A stretch of DNA of 64,000 nt from Brachybacterium huguangmaarense (GTDB lineage Bacteria > Actinomycetota > Actinomycetes > Actinomycetales > Dermabacteraceae), in the NCBI RefSeq assembly GCF_025725725.1, contig NZ_CP107020.1, positions 2,108,001-2,172,000 on the forward strand, read 5' to 3'. The notes below the pieces were generated by a model. The model had not been told where the DNA came from and searched no databases. It worked only from the letters and a program-made list of their open reading frames with translations. Below, piece after piece: positions 20,239 through 27,590 of this stretch. The position numbers and the translations under genes were made by a program. The first letter of the stretch is position 1. Each line of letters opens with the position of its first letter.

Positions 20239-20565
20239 ATGAGGAGCATGGCAGCACCGAGGAAGTACCCCGACGAGCTTCGGGAGAGAGCCACGAGGAT
20301 GGCAGTTCAGTCACGGCGCGATCCATCGACGAGGTCGGGAACGTTTCGCCGTGTGGGCGAGCAGCTCGGGATCAATCCTGAGACTCTGAGGAACTGGGTC
20401 GTGCAGGCCGAGGTTGACGAGGGGCACCGTCCCGGGACCACGACCAGCGAGTCCCAGCGCCTGGTCGAGCTGGAGAAGGAAGTGCGTGAGCTGCGCAGGG
20501 CGAACTCGATCCTGAGGTCAGCCTCGGCTTTTTTCGCGGCGGAGCTCGACCGCCCACAGCGTTGA
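20239..20565 (+). CDS. IS3-family transposase OrfA (IS A)
   Basis: About 105 residues; ATG 20248 (MAAPRKYPDEL) behind GGAGGATGAGGAGC is the likely start, with an upstream in-frame start at 20239. HTH of the HTH_Tnp_1 type (ERATRMAVQS ... GTFRRVGEQLGINPETLRNWV) is followed by a leucine-zipper helix (LVELEKEVRELRRANSIL). The end SASAFFAAELDRP overlaps orfB by four bases. The run TTTTTTC at 20529-20535 lies in position for a -1 ribosomal frameshift that would join OrfA to OrfB as the active transposase, as known for this family. Confidence 0.9.
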   Translation: MRSMAAPRKYPDELRERATRMAVQSRRDPSTRSGTFRRVGEQLGINPETLRNWVVQAEVDEGHRPGTTTSESQRLVELEKEVRELRRANSILRSASAFFAAELDRPQR

Positions 20566-21494
20566 TCGTGGAGTACATCGACCAGTACAGGCATGAGTTC
20601 GGCGTCGAGCCGATCTGTCGAACGCTGACCGCAGCGGGCACGCAGATCGCGCCGAGCACGTACTACGCGTTCAAGACCCGCCCACCCTCGAAGCGAGCAC
20701 TACGCGACGAGGAACTGCTGGTCGAGATCCACCGCGTCCATGCGGCGAACTTCGGCGTCTACGGGGCGAAGAAGGTCCACGCCCAGCTGCGCCGCGAGGG
20801 CGTCGTCATCGCGCGTTGCACGGTCGAGCGGCTCATGCGCGGCGCGGGGTTGCGAGGGGTCAGCCGGGCCAAGGGCCCGCGCACCACGATCTCCGGTCGT
20901 GGCCCGGATAATCGTCCTGACCTGGTCGAACGTGACTTCACCGCGACCGCTCCGAACCAGTTGTGGGTCGCGGACATCACCTACTGCCGCACCTTCGCCG
21001 GCTGGGTGTATGCCGCGTTCGTCATCGATGTGTTCTCCCGCCGCGTGGTCGGCTGGCAGCTGTCGAAGTCGCTGCGGACGGACCTCGCGTTGGACGCGCT
21101 CGAGATGGGCATCTGGACCCGCGATCACGCAGGCCAGGCCGTCTCCGGGCTCACGCACCACAGCGATAAGGGCGTTCAGTACGTCGCCATCCGCTACACC
21201 GAGCGTCTTGCTGAGGCCGGCGCGGCCGACTCGGTCGGCTCCACCGGCGACTCGTATGACAATGCCCTGGCCGAGGCCTTCAACTCGCTGTTCAAGGCTG
21301 AACTGGTCCGCAACCGCGGGCCCTGGAAGAACATCGACGACCTCGAGATCGCGACCGCGGAATACATCGACTGGTTCAATCACCGGCGACTTCACGGCGA
21401 GATCGGCATGATCCCGCCCGTCGAGCTCGAGGACACCTACCATCACAACCACCCCGCACCGGCACCCGCCGACGCGGCACTTGCGAGCCTCTAA
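20562..21494 (+). CDS. IS3-family transposase OrfB (IS A)
   Basis: 310 residues counted from TTG 20562, probably made mostly as an OrfAB frameshift product. HTH_21 region (YGAKKVHAQLRREGVVIARCTVERLM) precedes an rve integrase core with the DDE residues: Asp in WVADITYC, Asp in HHSDKGVQY, and Glu in NALAEAFNSLFKAEL with the conserved K after it. The C-terminus EYIDWFNHRRLHGEIG is typical. All catalytic residues are present, so the element may still be mobile. Confidence 0.92.
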   Translation: MIVEYIDQYRHEFGVEPICRTLTAAGTQIAPSTYYAFKTRPPSKRALRDEELLVEIHRVHAANFGVYGAKKVHAQLRREGVVIARCTVERLMRGAGLRGVSRAKGPRTTISGRGPDNRPDLVERDFTATAPNQLWVADITYCRTFAGWVYAAFVIDVFSRRVVGWQLSKSLRTDLALDALEMGIWTRDHAGQAVSGLTHHSDKGVQYVAIRYTERLAEAGAADSVGSTGDSYDNALAEAFNSLFKAELVRNRGPWKNIDDLEIATAEYIDWFNHRRLHGEIGMIPPVELEDTYHHNHPAPAPADAALASL

Positions 21495-21512
21495 CAAACC
21501 CGGGGCGATTCA

Positions 21513-21656
21513 GGCACGCCGACGTCCCTGCTTCCCGGCGAGATCCGCTCCTGAATCCGCCCCAGCGGTGAGTGTCGGGGGAGCGCAGAGGGCCACGGCC
21601 CTCAGCACTTACTCGGGCGTGGGCCAGCACCCGGTCCGGGCCCGGGCCTTTGGCGG
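21513..21656. other. short non-coding stretch right of IS A
   Basis: 144 bases. It does not encode the missing end of the reductase in any frame that I can recognise, so island sequence has been lost at the IS boundary. Confidence 0.5.
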
Positions 21657-22142
21657 TCAAGTCGTGGGACGGCTGGCGTCGAGCTTGGCCGTGGCCGCCT
21701 CGACGTACTCGGCCTCCACGAGGATCTCGTAGGAGGACGCCTCCAGGCCCTGGACGCTACTGAAGTCCCGGCGCCCGCCGGTGGCCGCGTGGCCCAGCAA
21801 CCCGAAGATCAGCCCCCACACCGCGCCCAGGAGCACCGCCCACAGGATTACCGACAGCCACCCCACGACCGTGAAAAGACCCAACAGCAAGCCAATGAGC
21901 AATCCCAGCCAGGCCCCGGAGGCGGCCCCGTACAGGGCGGCCTTGCCGTAGGTCATCCGCCCGGTGACCTGTTCAACCAGGCGCAGATCGGTGCCGACCA
22001 AGCGCACGTGCTCAACCGGGAACCCGGCGTCGGAGAGTCGATCGACAAGGCGCTGAGCCTGGTCATAGGAGGGCACTGTGCGCAGGACCTGGTAATGAGC
22101 CGAAGCAGTGGGTGGAAGAGGGGAGGGATGGGACATGCTCAT
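21657..22142 (-). CDS. GSP17M-like general stress membrane protein
   Basis: 161 residues. The N-terminal domain YQVLRTVPSYDQAQRLVDRL, AGFPVEHVRLVG, is the general-stress-protein 17M/YflT-like fold. A two-helix hydrophobic segment follows (about 68-125: GAASGAWLGLLIGLLLGLFTVVGWLSVILW), then a closing strand SSYEILVEAEYVEAA. Known members are induced by heat, salt or starvation in Gram-positives but have no defined activity. ATG 22142 (or ATG 22136) follows AAAGGAAACG. It lies on the opposite strand to the chaperone operon, so it has its own promoter. Confidence 0.8.
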   Translation of the reverse strand: MSMSHPSPLPPTASAHYQVLRTVPSYDQAQRLVDRLSDAGFPVEHVRLVGTDLRLVEQVTGRMTYGKAALYGAASGAWLGLLIGLLLGLFTVVGWLSVILWAVLLGAVWGLIFGLLGHAATGGRRDFSSVQGLEASSYEILVEAEYVEAATAKLDASRPTT

Positions 22143-22891
22143 CGTTTCCTTTCGTGGTGACGATCCGACCTTGCGCGCGGACCAGGCCCGCAGTCACAGA
22201 GTGTAGTTGGCCCCGGTCTCCAGCAGACAACAGAAAGACCCGAACGCATCAAGGTCCTTGCGCATCAGCTCGGCCACGGCCGTGGCTCCTCTCCGGGTCC
22301 TCAGCCCCGTCCCCGAGCCCGTCGGTCCGTGGTGAACCAGCGACGGGCCCGCTCTCAGGGCCTTACAGAATGTCGCGGACCTTACCAGGATAAGCATATT
22401 TATCTCTGCAGTCAACACCCGGCCCGTCTTCGGCGCCTCGTGCCACACATGCCTTCCCGCTCGGGTTGCGGCGGGCCATAATTCGCCTTTCACGTGCCCG
22501 GCTTGCCGTCTTCGGAGCTGGGCCTTGACACCCCTGCACCGGGTACCCCCGCATCAGTACCGCACCTGCCGCTGGGCAGTCGATGCATCACCTGTCCGAA
22601 CGGAATCGACCGGCCCACGCTGATCACTGCTCCCACACCGCCGAAGCACTTCAACCGATCCGTCACTGCAGCATCATCGAGAAGCCGTCCTCGACACCGG
22701 CAGGTCCCGGGCCCGCTGGCTGTGATGTCTTCGCGCTGGCGGCGTCGGCGGGGAGAGGATTTCGCAGTGAGCAGCACCGCTCTTTCCGGGATCGAGGCGA
22801 CCACCGAATCCGGCCCGCGGTGCTGCACGAAACCTTGGGGGCCCCATCGAGCCAGTGGCAGTCCGGCCCGTGGTTGCCTCACCATGGAGCG
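22143..22891. other. 749-bp region without a convincing gene
   Basis: Frames on both strands overlap and are Pro/Arg/Ser-rich with no domain. It should hold the divergent promoters of the stress protein and of the membrane protein. An AT-rich pocket around 22375-22410 (containing GCATATTTATCT) stands out from the G+C-rich surroundings and could be a promoter or an old junction. A perfect 14-bp palindrome lies at 22273-22286. Confidence 0.5.
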
Positions 22892-23962
22892 GTGACTGCT
22901 AATCCTGCCGAACCCCTTTCCGATGCCGAGCTGCTCATCGGCCTGGTGGTCTCACCATCCCTGAGTGCGGTGCTCGGCCCCGAGGTCACCACCTCGGTGC
23001 GCGAGATTTTGGTGCAGCGGTATCCGGGAGTGCGCTGGCAACTGAAGATGGCCGAAGACCGGCTGGTCGATCCACCCACCGAGACCTTGGACCTGCTGGA
23101 GGCGGCCCGAAACCGCGTGCTGGAGGAGAACTGGGATTTGGCCGTGGTGCTCACCGAGATCCCCCTGAAGACCGGCCGACGTCCGGTGCTCACCCAGCTC
23201 AGCCCCGTGCACGGGGTGGGACTGGTCTCCGTCCCAGCCCTGGGAGCCGTGCACGTGCGGCAGAAGGTGCAAGAGACCACCGTGCACGTGGTCGGGCAGC
23301 TCCTGGGCTACGACGCCGAAGACCTCAACGCCCAGCGGGATCTTGCTCGAAGAGCCCACCAGCTGTCCACCGATCTCGACGAACGCCCGGATGACAACGT
23401 CGTGCAGTTCACGGCCCGAGTGCTGAGCAGCAACGTGCGGTTGCTGCTGGGCATGATCCGCGCCAACCAGCCTTGGGCCTTCGTGGCCCGGCTCTCCCGG
23501 GCGCTGGTCGTGGCAACGGCCACCGGCATGCTGACATTGGTGGCCTCGGACCTATGGGTACTGGCCATGGCCTACGGGCCGGTGCGCCTGGTCCTGCTGG
23601 CGGTGATGGCGATCGGGGCGGTGAGTGCCACCCTGATCCTGGGAGCCGACTTGTGGGAGCGCCCACGGCGGCGAGCCCAACGTGAGCAGGTGATCCTGTT
23701 CAATTTGGCCACCACCGCGACCGTGGCCATCGGGGTTGTGGTGTTCTACCTCGTCTTATTCATCCTGTCCTGGGTCGGCGCGCTGCTGCTCATCGACGAG
23801 CAGGTACTGGCCGGTGTCGCCGGTCACCCAGTGAACGCTTTGGACTACGCGAAGATCAGCTGGCTCACCGCCAGCCTGGCCACCGTGGGCGGAGCACTAG
23901 GAGCTGGACTGGAGGACGAAGATGTGGTGCGCGCCGCTGCCTACACCCGGTCCAGCACCTGA
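22892..23962 (+). CDS. unknown membrane protein with soluble N-terminal domain
   Basis: 356 residues from GTG 22892, preceded by GGAGC. Residues 1-190 are soluble: a mixed alpha/beta part with SVREILVQRYPGVRWQLKMA, WDLAVVLTEIPL, and VHGVGLVSVPALGAVHV, then a charged helix. Residues about 195-356 hold four membrane helices (ALVVATATGMLTLVASDL; VRLVLLAVMAIGAVSATLIL; TVAIGVVVFYLVLFILSW; ISWLTASLATVGGALGAG). I do not recognise the family. Nothing in it shows a Walker, HExxH or other catalytic motif. Position beside chaperone and stress genes suggests a stress-linked role by association only. The frame extends upstream to 22583, but that part is low in coding character. Confidence 0.65.
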   Translation: MTANPAEPLSDAELLIGLVVSPSLSAVLGPEVTTSVREILVQRYPGVRWQLKMAEDRLVDPPTETLDLLEAARNRVLEENWDLAVVLTEIPLKTGRRPVLTQLSPVHGVGLVSVPALGAVHVRQKVQETTVHVVGQLLGYDAEDLNAQRDLARRAHQLSTDLDERPDDNVVQFTARVLSSNVRLLLGMIRANQPWAFVARLSRALVVATATGMLTLVASDLWVLAMAYGPVRLVLLAVMAIGAVSATLILGADLWERPRRRAQREQVILFNLATTATVAIGVVVFYLVLFILSWVGALLLIDEQVLAGVAGHPVNALDYAKISWLTASLATVGGALGAGLEDEDVVRAAAYTRSST

Positions 23963-24470
23963 CACAGCCCCAGCACAGAAGAAACTGAAACATCTACGCG
24001 TTGATGCCACGTCTATGCAGGTGTCATTGCCGGTCGCGATGACTTGGTAGGCTCAGCGCAGTGCGCTGCCTCGTACTCGGCGGGTGGGGCGTTGCCGAGG
24101 CGGGTGTGCGGGCGGGCGCTGTTGTACCTGTCGATCCAGGCCAGGGTGAAGCACTCGACGTCGTCGACGGATCGCGGCGGTCCGGGCTGAAACCGGGAAT
24201 GATCCCGGACCGCTTCGTTTGACGAACGCAGGAGGTGTCTAAAAGTGCGCTGTCCGCCGTGGGAAGCGACGATCTTCTCGCGACTGGTTACCGGCGCCTG
24301 GTCATTGCCAACATGCGGCAAAGCCTTGTGGTATCCGTGTAGGGCGATGACCACCTGCGCCTAGCCGTGGAGGATGAGTAAGAGGTTCCGCTATTAGGTC
24401 ATGGTCGTCGGGTCGGGCGGGTGGCCTAGCGGTGGGTGGTCCAGGCCTCGCGGAGGAGCCTGCGAGTGAT
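23963..24470. other. IS debris between the membrane protein and IS B
   Basis: 508 bases. Apart from the transposase tail at 24013-24174, no gene is seen; frames are short and several contain stops in all registers. Confidence 0.6.
24013..24174 (-). pseudogene. C-terminal remnant of another IS3-family OrfB
   Basis: The minus-strand frame reads RSVDDVECFTLAWIDRYNSA then RPHTRLGNAPPAEYEAAH, the typical C-terminus of IS3-family transposases (WIDxYNxxRPHxxLGxxxPxEYE). No catalytic core is left. It differs from both complete elements, so a third IS once sat here. Confidence 0.75.
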
Positions 24471-24497
24471 TGAAGCGCCCTGGGCTTTGTTCCGTGG

Positions 24498-25412
24498 TTA
24501 GACGGTCGCGGGCGCGGTCGTCGTGGGGTGAGTGTAGGACGCTTCGACTTCCGCGGGGGTGCGGTAGCCGAGCGCTTCGTGCAGACGCTCGGTGTTCCAC
24601 CAGTGGACCCAGCCCATGGTGGCGATCTCGACCGCCTGGGTGGACTCCCAGATCCGCTGGGAGTGGATCAGCTCGGCCTTGAACAGGCCGTTCACGGTCT
24701 CGGCCAGGGCGTTGTCGTAGGAGTCTCCGACGGAGCCGACTGAGGCGGTGACCCCGGCGGTGATCAGCGCATCGGAGTAGGCCAACGAAACATAGTGGGC
24801 CCCGCGGTCGCTGTGATGGATCAGTCCGCTCTGGCAGCGCACGGCACCACTGGTCAGCAGTGCGTGCTCCAGCGCCAGCAGGGGCAGGCCGTCGGTATGG
24901 AGGGTCGCAGCGACCGCCCATCCGACGATCTTGCGAGTGCATACGTCGGTGATGAACGCGACGTAGCAGAATCCGGCGAGGATCCGCACGTAGGTGATGT
25001 CAGCGACCCACAGGCGGTTCGGCTGCTCTGCAGTAAAGCACCGCTCGACCAGATCCGGGCGGGCATCGGGCACGTGAGTGGGGTATGTGGTGACCGGCTT
25101 CCGGCCACGCCGTACCCCCTGAAGGCCAGCTCCTCGCATGAGCCGGGCGACCTGGTCACGGCCCACATCCCAGCCAGCGCGCCGCATCGCGTGATGCATC
25201 TTCCGCACCCCGTAGACGCTGTAGTTCTCGGCATGGATGCGCCGGATCTCCGGCAGGAGAACCTCATCCCGCAGCGCCCTGGCCGAGGCTGGGCGCGTCT
25301 TGGCGGCCCGGTAGCCGCGGGAGGTGATGAACCCACACTCTGTCGCGCTGAGCGCGCGGCAGATGGCCTCGACCCCGAACTGATCACGGTGCTCATCGAT
25401 GAACCGGATCAT
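24498..25412 (-). CDS. IS3-family transposase OrfB (IS B)
   Basis: 304 residues from ATG 25412. HTH_21 part VYGVRKMHHAMRRAGWDVGRDQV; integrase core with Asp in LWVADITYV, Asp in IHHSDRGAHYV and Glu in NALAETVNGLFKAELI; C-terminus WVHWWNTERLHEALGYRTP. All three catalytic acidic residues are present. It overlaps orfA by four bases in the -1 frame. Confidence 0.92.
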   Translation of the reverse strand: MIRFIDEHRDQFGVEAICRALSATECGFITSRGYRAAKTRPASARALRDEVLLPEIRRIHAENYSVYGVRKMHHAMRRAGWDVGRDQVARLMRGAGLQGVRRGRKPVTTYPTHVPDARPDLVERCFTAEQPNRLWVADITYVRILAGFCYVAFITDVCTRKIVGWAVAATLHTDGLPLLALEHALLTSGAVRCQSGLIHHSDRGAHYVSLAYSDALITAGVTASVGSVGDSYDNALAETVNGLFKAELIHSQRIWESTQAVEIATMGWVHWWNTERLHEALGYRTPAEVEASYTHPTTTAPATV

Positions 25413-25723
25413 CTCGTCGTGGGGCGGTCGAGTTCCGCGGCGAAAAAAGCCGAGGCCGCTTTGAGGATCTCGTTGGCACGGCGGGATTCAGCCAGTTCAC
25501 GGCGCAAACGCCGGTTCTCCTCCTCGAGTGACTCGCCGCTGCCGGTGACTGGTTCGGTGGGGCCGTAGCGGTTGCACCAGATCCGCAGGGTCTCCAGGCC
25601 GACACCGAGTTGGGGTGCGATGGCCCGGATCGACTCTGCGCGCGGGCCTCCCTCGCGGGCCTGGCGCTCGTAGACCATCCGCACGGCGCGGTCACGCAGC
25701 TCGGGACTGAACTTCTTGGGCAT
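25409..25723 (-). CDS. IS3-family transposase OrfA (IS B)
   Basis: 104 residues from ATG 25723 behind AAGGAG. HTH: RDRAVRMVYERQ ... SIRAIAPQLGVGLETLRIWCNRYG; then a leucine-zipper helix SLEEENRRLRRELAESRRANEIL and the end SAFFAAELDRPTTR. The complement of A6 at 25443-25448 gives TTTTTTC, the expected -1 slip site before the overlap with orfB. Confidence 0.92.
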   Translation of the reverse strand: MPKKFSPELRDRAVRMVYERQAREGGPRAESIRAIAPQLGVGLETLRIWCNRYGPTEPVTGSGESLEEENRRLRRELAESRRANEILKAASAFFAAELDRPTTR

Positions 25724-25771
25724 ACTACGATTCTCCTTGCTGAGACTCGGAACAGAACCCAGGACGCTTCA

Positions 25772-26669
25772 CCCGTACTACAAGGGCAGCGTGCGCTACC
25801 AAGGCGTCACCTACGCCGGAGCACACGAGGCCATCGTCCCCAACGAAGTGTGGGACCAGGTTTAGACCGTGCTCGGCACACACCGCTCGGCCGCGGACGC
25901 AACGCAGGTGCACGAGCACTACTTGAAGGGGACGGTGTTCTGCGGGCAGTGCGGCTCGCGACTGATCGTGTGTAACGCGAAGAGCAGCCAAGGCACGATC
26001 TACCCGTACTTCGTGTGCGCGAGCCGGCACGGCGGCAGGGGCGACTGCACCCGACAGGCGATGCTGATCGAGCAGGTGGAACGACTCATCGAACGCTTCT
26101 ACGCCAAGGTGCAGATCGACCCAGAAACGATCGAGGCGGTCTCGGCGATGATTCACGCCCGGTTCGACGAAATGATGGCCGAAGGAGCCGCCGAACTCGC
26201 CGACCTCGCATCCCGGAGGGCACAGCTCGGAGGCGAGCAACAGAAGCTGCTCCAGGCTCACTACGCAGGGGCGATCCCGCTCGACCTGCTCAAGCGAGAG
26301 CAGGACCGGATCACCGCTTCATTGGAGACCATCGAGTACCGGATCACCGCGCACCACGGCCACTACGCCGACGCGAGAGAGAACCTCGAGGACTCACTGT
26401 CATTGCTGTCGAACGCCGCCGACATCTACGAACGCGCCGACGATCCGAATCGTCGCCTCCTCAACCAGGCGCTGTTCAAAACGATCTACATCGACGAGGA
26501 CAACGACGTGCGGGTCGGCTACCACAACCCGTACGACGGGCTGAGCATCCCCGGCCTCCATGCCGACGCCCTGAGCTGGGCCGCCAAGGCAAAGAAAATG
26601 GGCCAGACTGACCCCGCGACCAAGGGCGGACCCTTGGTCGCGAGTTCACACCTGACCCGTTTGGGGTGA
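25772..26669 (+). pseudogene. serine recombinase C-terminal part, IS-cut and amber-interrupted
   Basis: Directly after IS B the frame reads PYYKGSVRYQGVTYAGAHEA and VPNEVWDQV, the recombinase domain of large serine integrases, then TAG at 25863-25865, then TVLGTHRS in the same frame. Next come a zinc ribbon (CGQCGSRLIVCNAK, FVCASRHGGRGDCTR), a coiled coil (about codons 95-200) and the C-terminal domain. Intact relatives have Gln at the stop (WDQVQTVLGTH), again CAG to TAG. The catalytic N-terminal resolvase domain is absent. GTG 25869 could restart translation of 266 residues, but that product cannot recombine DNA. The stop TGA lies inside the 3' end of tRNA-His. Confidence 0.85.
26615..26642. 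repeat. 12-bp perfect inverted repeat at the end of the recombinase frame
   Basis: Arms 26615-26626 and 26631-26642 (CGCGACCAAGGG and its complement) with a CGGA loop, about 20 bases before the tRNA-His 3' end. It could be a terminator between the convergent recombinase and tRNA, or part of the island end. Confidence 0.6.
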
Positions 26670-26737
26670 TCGACGGGATTTGAACCCGCGACCGCCTGGA
26701 CCACAACCAGGAGCTCTACCAACTGAGCTACGACCAC
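26662..26737 (-). tRNA. tRNA-His (GTG)
   Basis: Cloverleaf read on the minus strand: acceptor GTGGTCG / CGATCAC with one G-U pair, D arm GCTC..GAGC, anticodon stem CCTGG / CCAGG with loop TTGTGGT (anticodon GTG), T arm GCGGG TTCAAAT CCCGT, discriminator C and an encoded CCA (26662-26664). The recombinase stop codon falls within its 3' end. Confidence 0.95.
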
Positions 26738-26910
26738 CATGTGCGGCGCAGGCCGCAACGAGTGACCAGCATACCGGCTGGACCGGGTGCTCCACGACGA
26801 GCACGGCGCGCGGGGGCTGTGAATCGTGTCGCACGGGCCGTCGTCATCGATAGGGTGATCCGACCGGCTGCTCGCTGCGGCCGCAGCGGAGACCACGCGG
26901 AGGTCAGCAC

Positions 26911-27084
26911 ATGGGTATGGGATCGGCAGAGGTCATCGGTGTCGTCGTCGGCCTGCTGGGCTGGCTGATAGGTCTGATCATCTTTCTGATGGTCCTGTAC
27001 CGCGTCGTGCGGGCAGCGGTACGCCGGGAGCTCGAGGACTTCCGTGCCTCCTCCACCCCCGGAGCGCCGACGCCCGAACCCTGA
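26911..27084 (+). CDS. small single-helix membrane protein (57 aa)
   Basis: ATG 26911 follows GGAGGTCAGCAC, a strong ribosome site. Residues about 8-33 form one membrane helix (VIGVVVGLLGWLIGLIIFLM), followed by a basic and acidic cytoplasmic stretch (RRELEDFRAS) and a Pro-rich end. The final 15 bases with the stop codon are tandemly duplicated (27071-27084 and 27086-27099), which does not change the protein. No family recognised. Confidence 0.6.
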   Translation: MGMGSAEVIGVVVGLLGWLIGLIIFLMVLYRVVRAAVRRELEDFRASSTPGAPTPEP

Positions 27085-27146
27085 ACGCCCGAACCCTGAC
27101 CACCTGCGCCCTTGCGGCGCTCCCGTCGGCGGACCAGGCTGGAGAC

Positions 27147-27485
27147 ATGATCGTCGCCTTCTCCCTCCAGCCCACCGGCACTCCGTCCGACCCGTCCGTC
27201 CAGCGCGACCTCGCGCCGGGATCCGACGCCGCGAGCGTGCACGACGCCGTCGCCGCCGCGGTCCGCGTCGTGCGCGAGTCCGGCCTCCCCAACCGCACGA
27301 GCAGCATGTTCACGGAGATCGAGGGGGAGTGGGACGAGGTGATGGACGTCGTCAAGCGCGCCACCGCCGCCGTCGCCCCCTACGGCACCCGGGTGTCCCT
27401 CGTGCTCAAGGCCGACATCCGCTCCGGCTACGAGGGCCAGCTGGACGCGAAGGTCGAGCGCCTCGAGACCGCCCTCGGCGACTGA
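27147..27485 (+). CDS. thiamine-binding protein (MTH1187/YqgV family)
   Basis: 112 residues. The ferredoxin-like fold of the family is seen in MIVAFSLQPTG, VHDAVAAAVRVVRESGLP, SSMFTEIEGEWDEVMDVVKRA, APYGTRVSLVLKADIRSG. Members bind thiamine or related pyrimidines, probably as carriers or sensors in the cytoplasm, and form tetramers. Stands alone; a large hairpin terminator follows. Confidence 0.8.
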   Translation: MIVAFSLQPTGTPSDPSVQRDLAPGSDAASVHDAVAAAVRVVRESGLPNRTSSMFTEIEGEWDEVMDVVKRATAAVAPYGTRVSLVLKADIRSGYEGQLDAKVERLETALGD

Positions 27486-27527
27486 CGTCCGGGCCAGCGC
27501 GTCGCACCACAACCCCCGTCCATACAG

Positions 27528-27573
27528 ACGACGCGGCCGACCGGGGAGTCCTCTCCCCAGTCGGCCGCGTCGT
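27528..27573. terminator. bidirectional terminator between convergent genes
   Basis: 14-bp stem (27528-27541 / 27560-27573) continued by an inner 6-bp stem GGGGAG/CTCCCC around a 4-base loop. It sits between the thiamine-binding gene (+) and the fused nuclease/epimerase gene (-). Confidence 0.8.
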
Positions 27574-27590
27574 TCCTGCGGCGCCTGACC

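Larger units (their letters stand above)
20196..21512 (+). mobile_element. IS3-family insertion sequence A
   Basis: 1317 bp. Ends are imperfect inverted repeats beginning TGAATCGCCCCGGGT at 20196 and, read inward from the other side, TGAATCGCCCCGGGTTTG from 21512. It carries orfA and orfB with a T6C slip site. The flanking bases (GGAC on the left, GGCA on the right) are not a target duplication, and the reductase gene does not resume on the right, so an adjacent deletion or recombination has occurred. Confidence 0.9.
24471..25771 (-). mobile_element. IS3-family insertion sequence B
   Basis: 1301 bp. Terminal inverted repeats start TGAAGCGCCCTGGGCTTTG at 24471 and, from the other end (25771), TGAAGCGTCCTGGGTTCTG; they continue to about 26 bases with few mismatches. 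orfA and orfB run on the minus strand. It sits directly against the serine recombinase frame, whose sequence resumes at 25772. The flanks (GAT left, CCC right) are not a target repeat, so the left flank has been replaced. Confidence 0.9.

Noticed and set aside
22490-22895. Overlapping frames of about 130 codons on both strands before the membrane protein gene
   Set aside because: Composition is Pro/Arg/Ser-rich in both directions, no motif, and the frames exclude each other.
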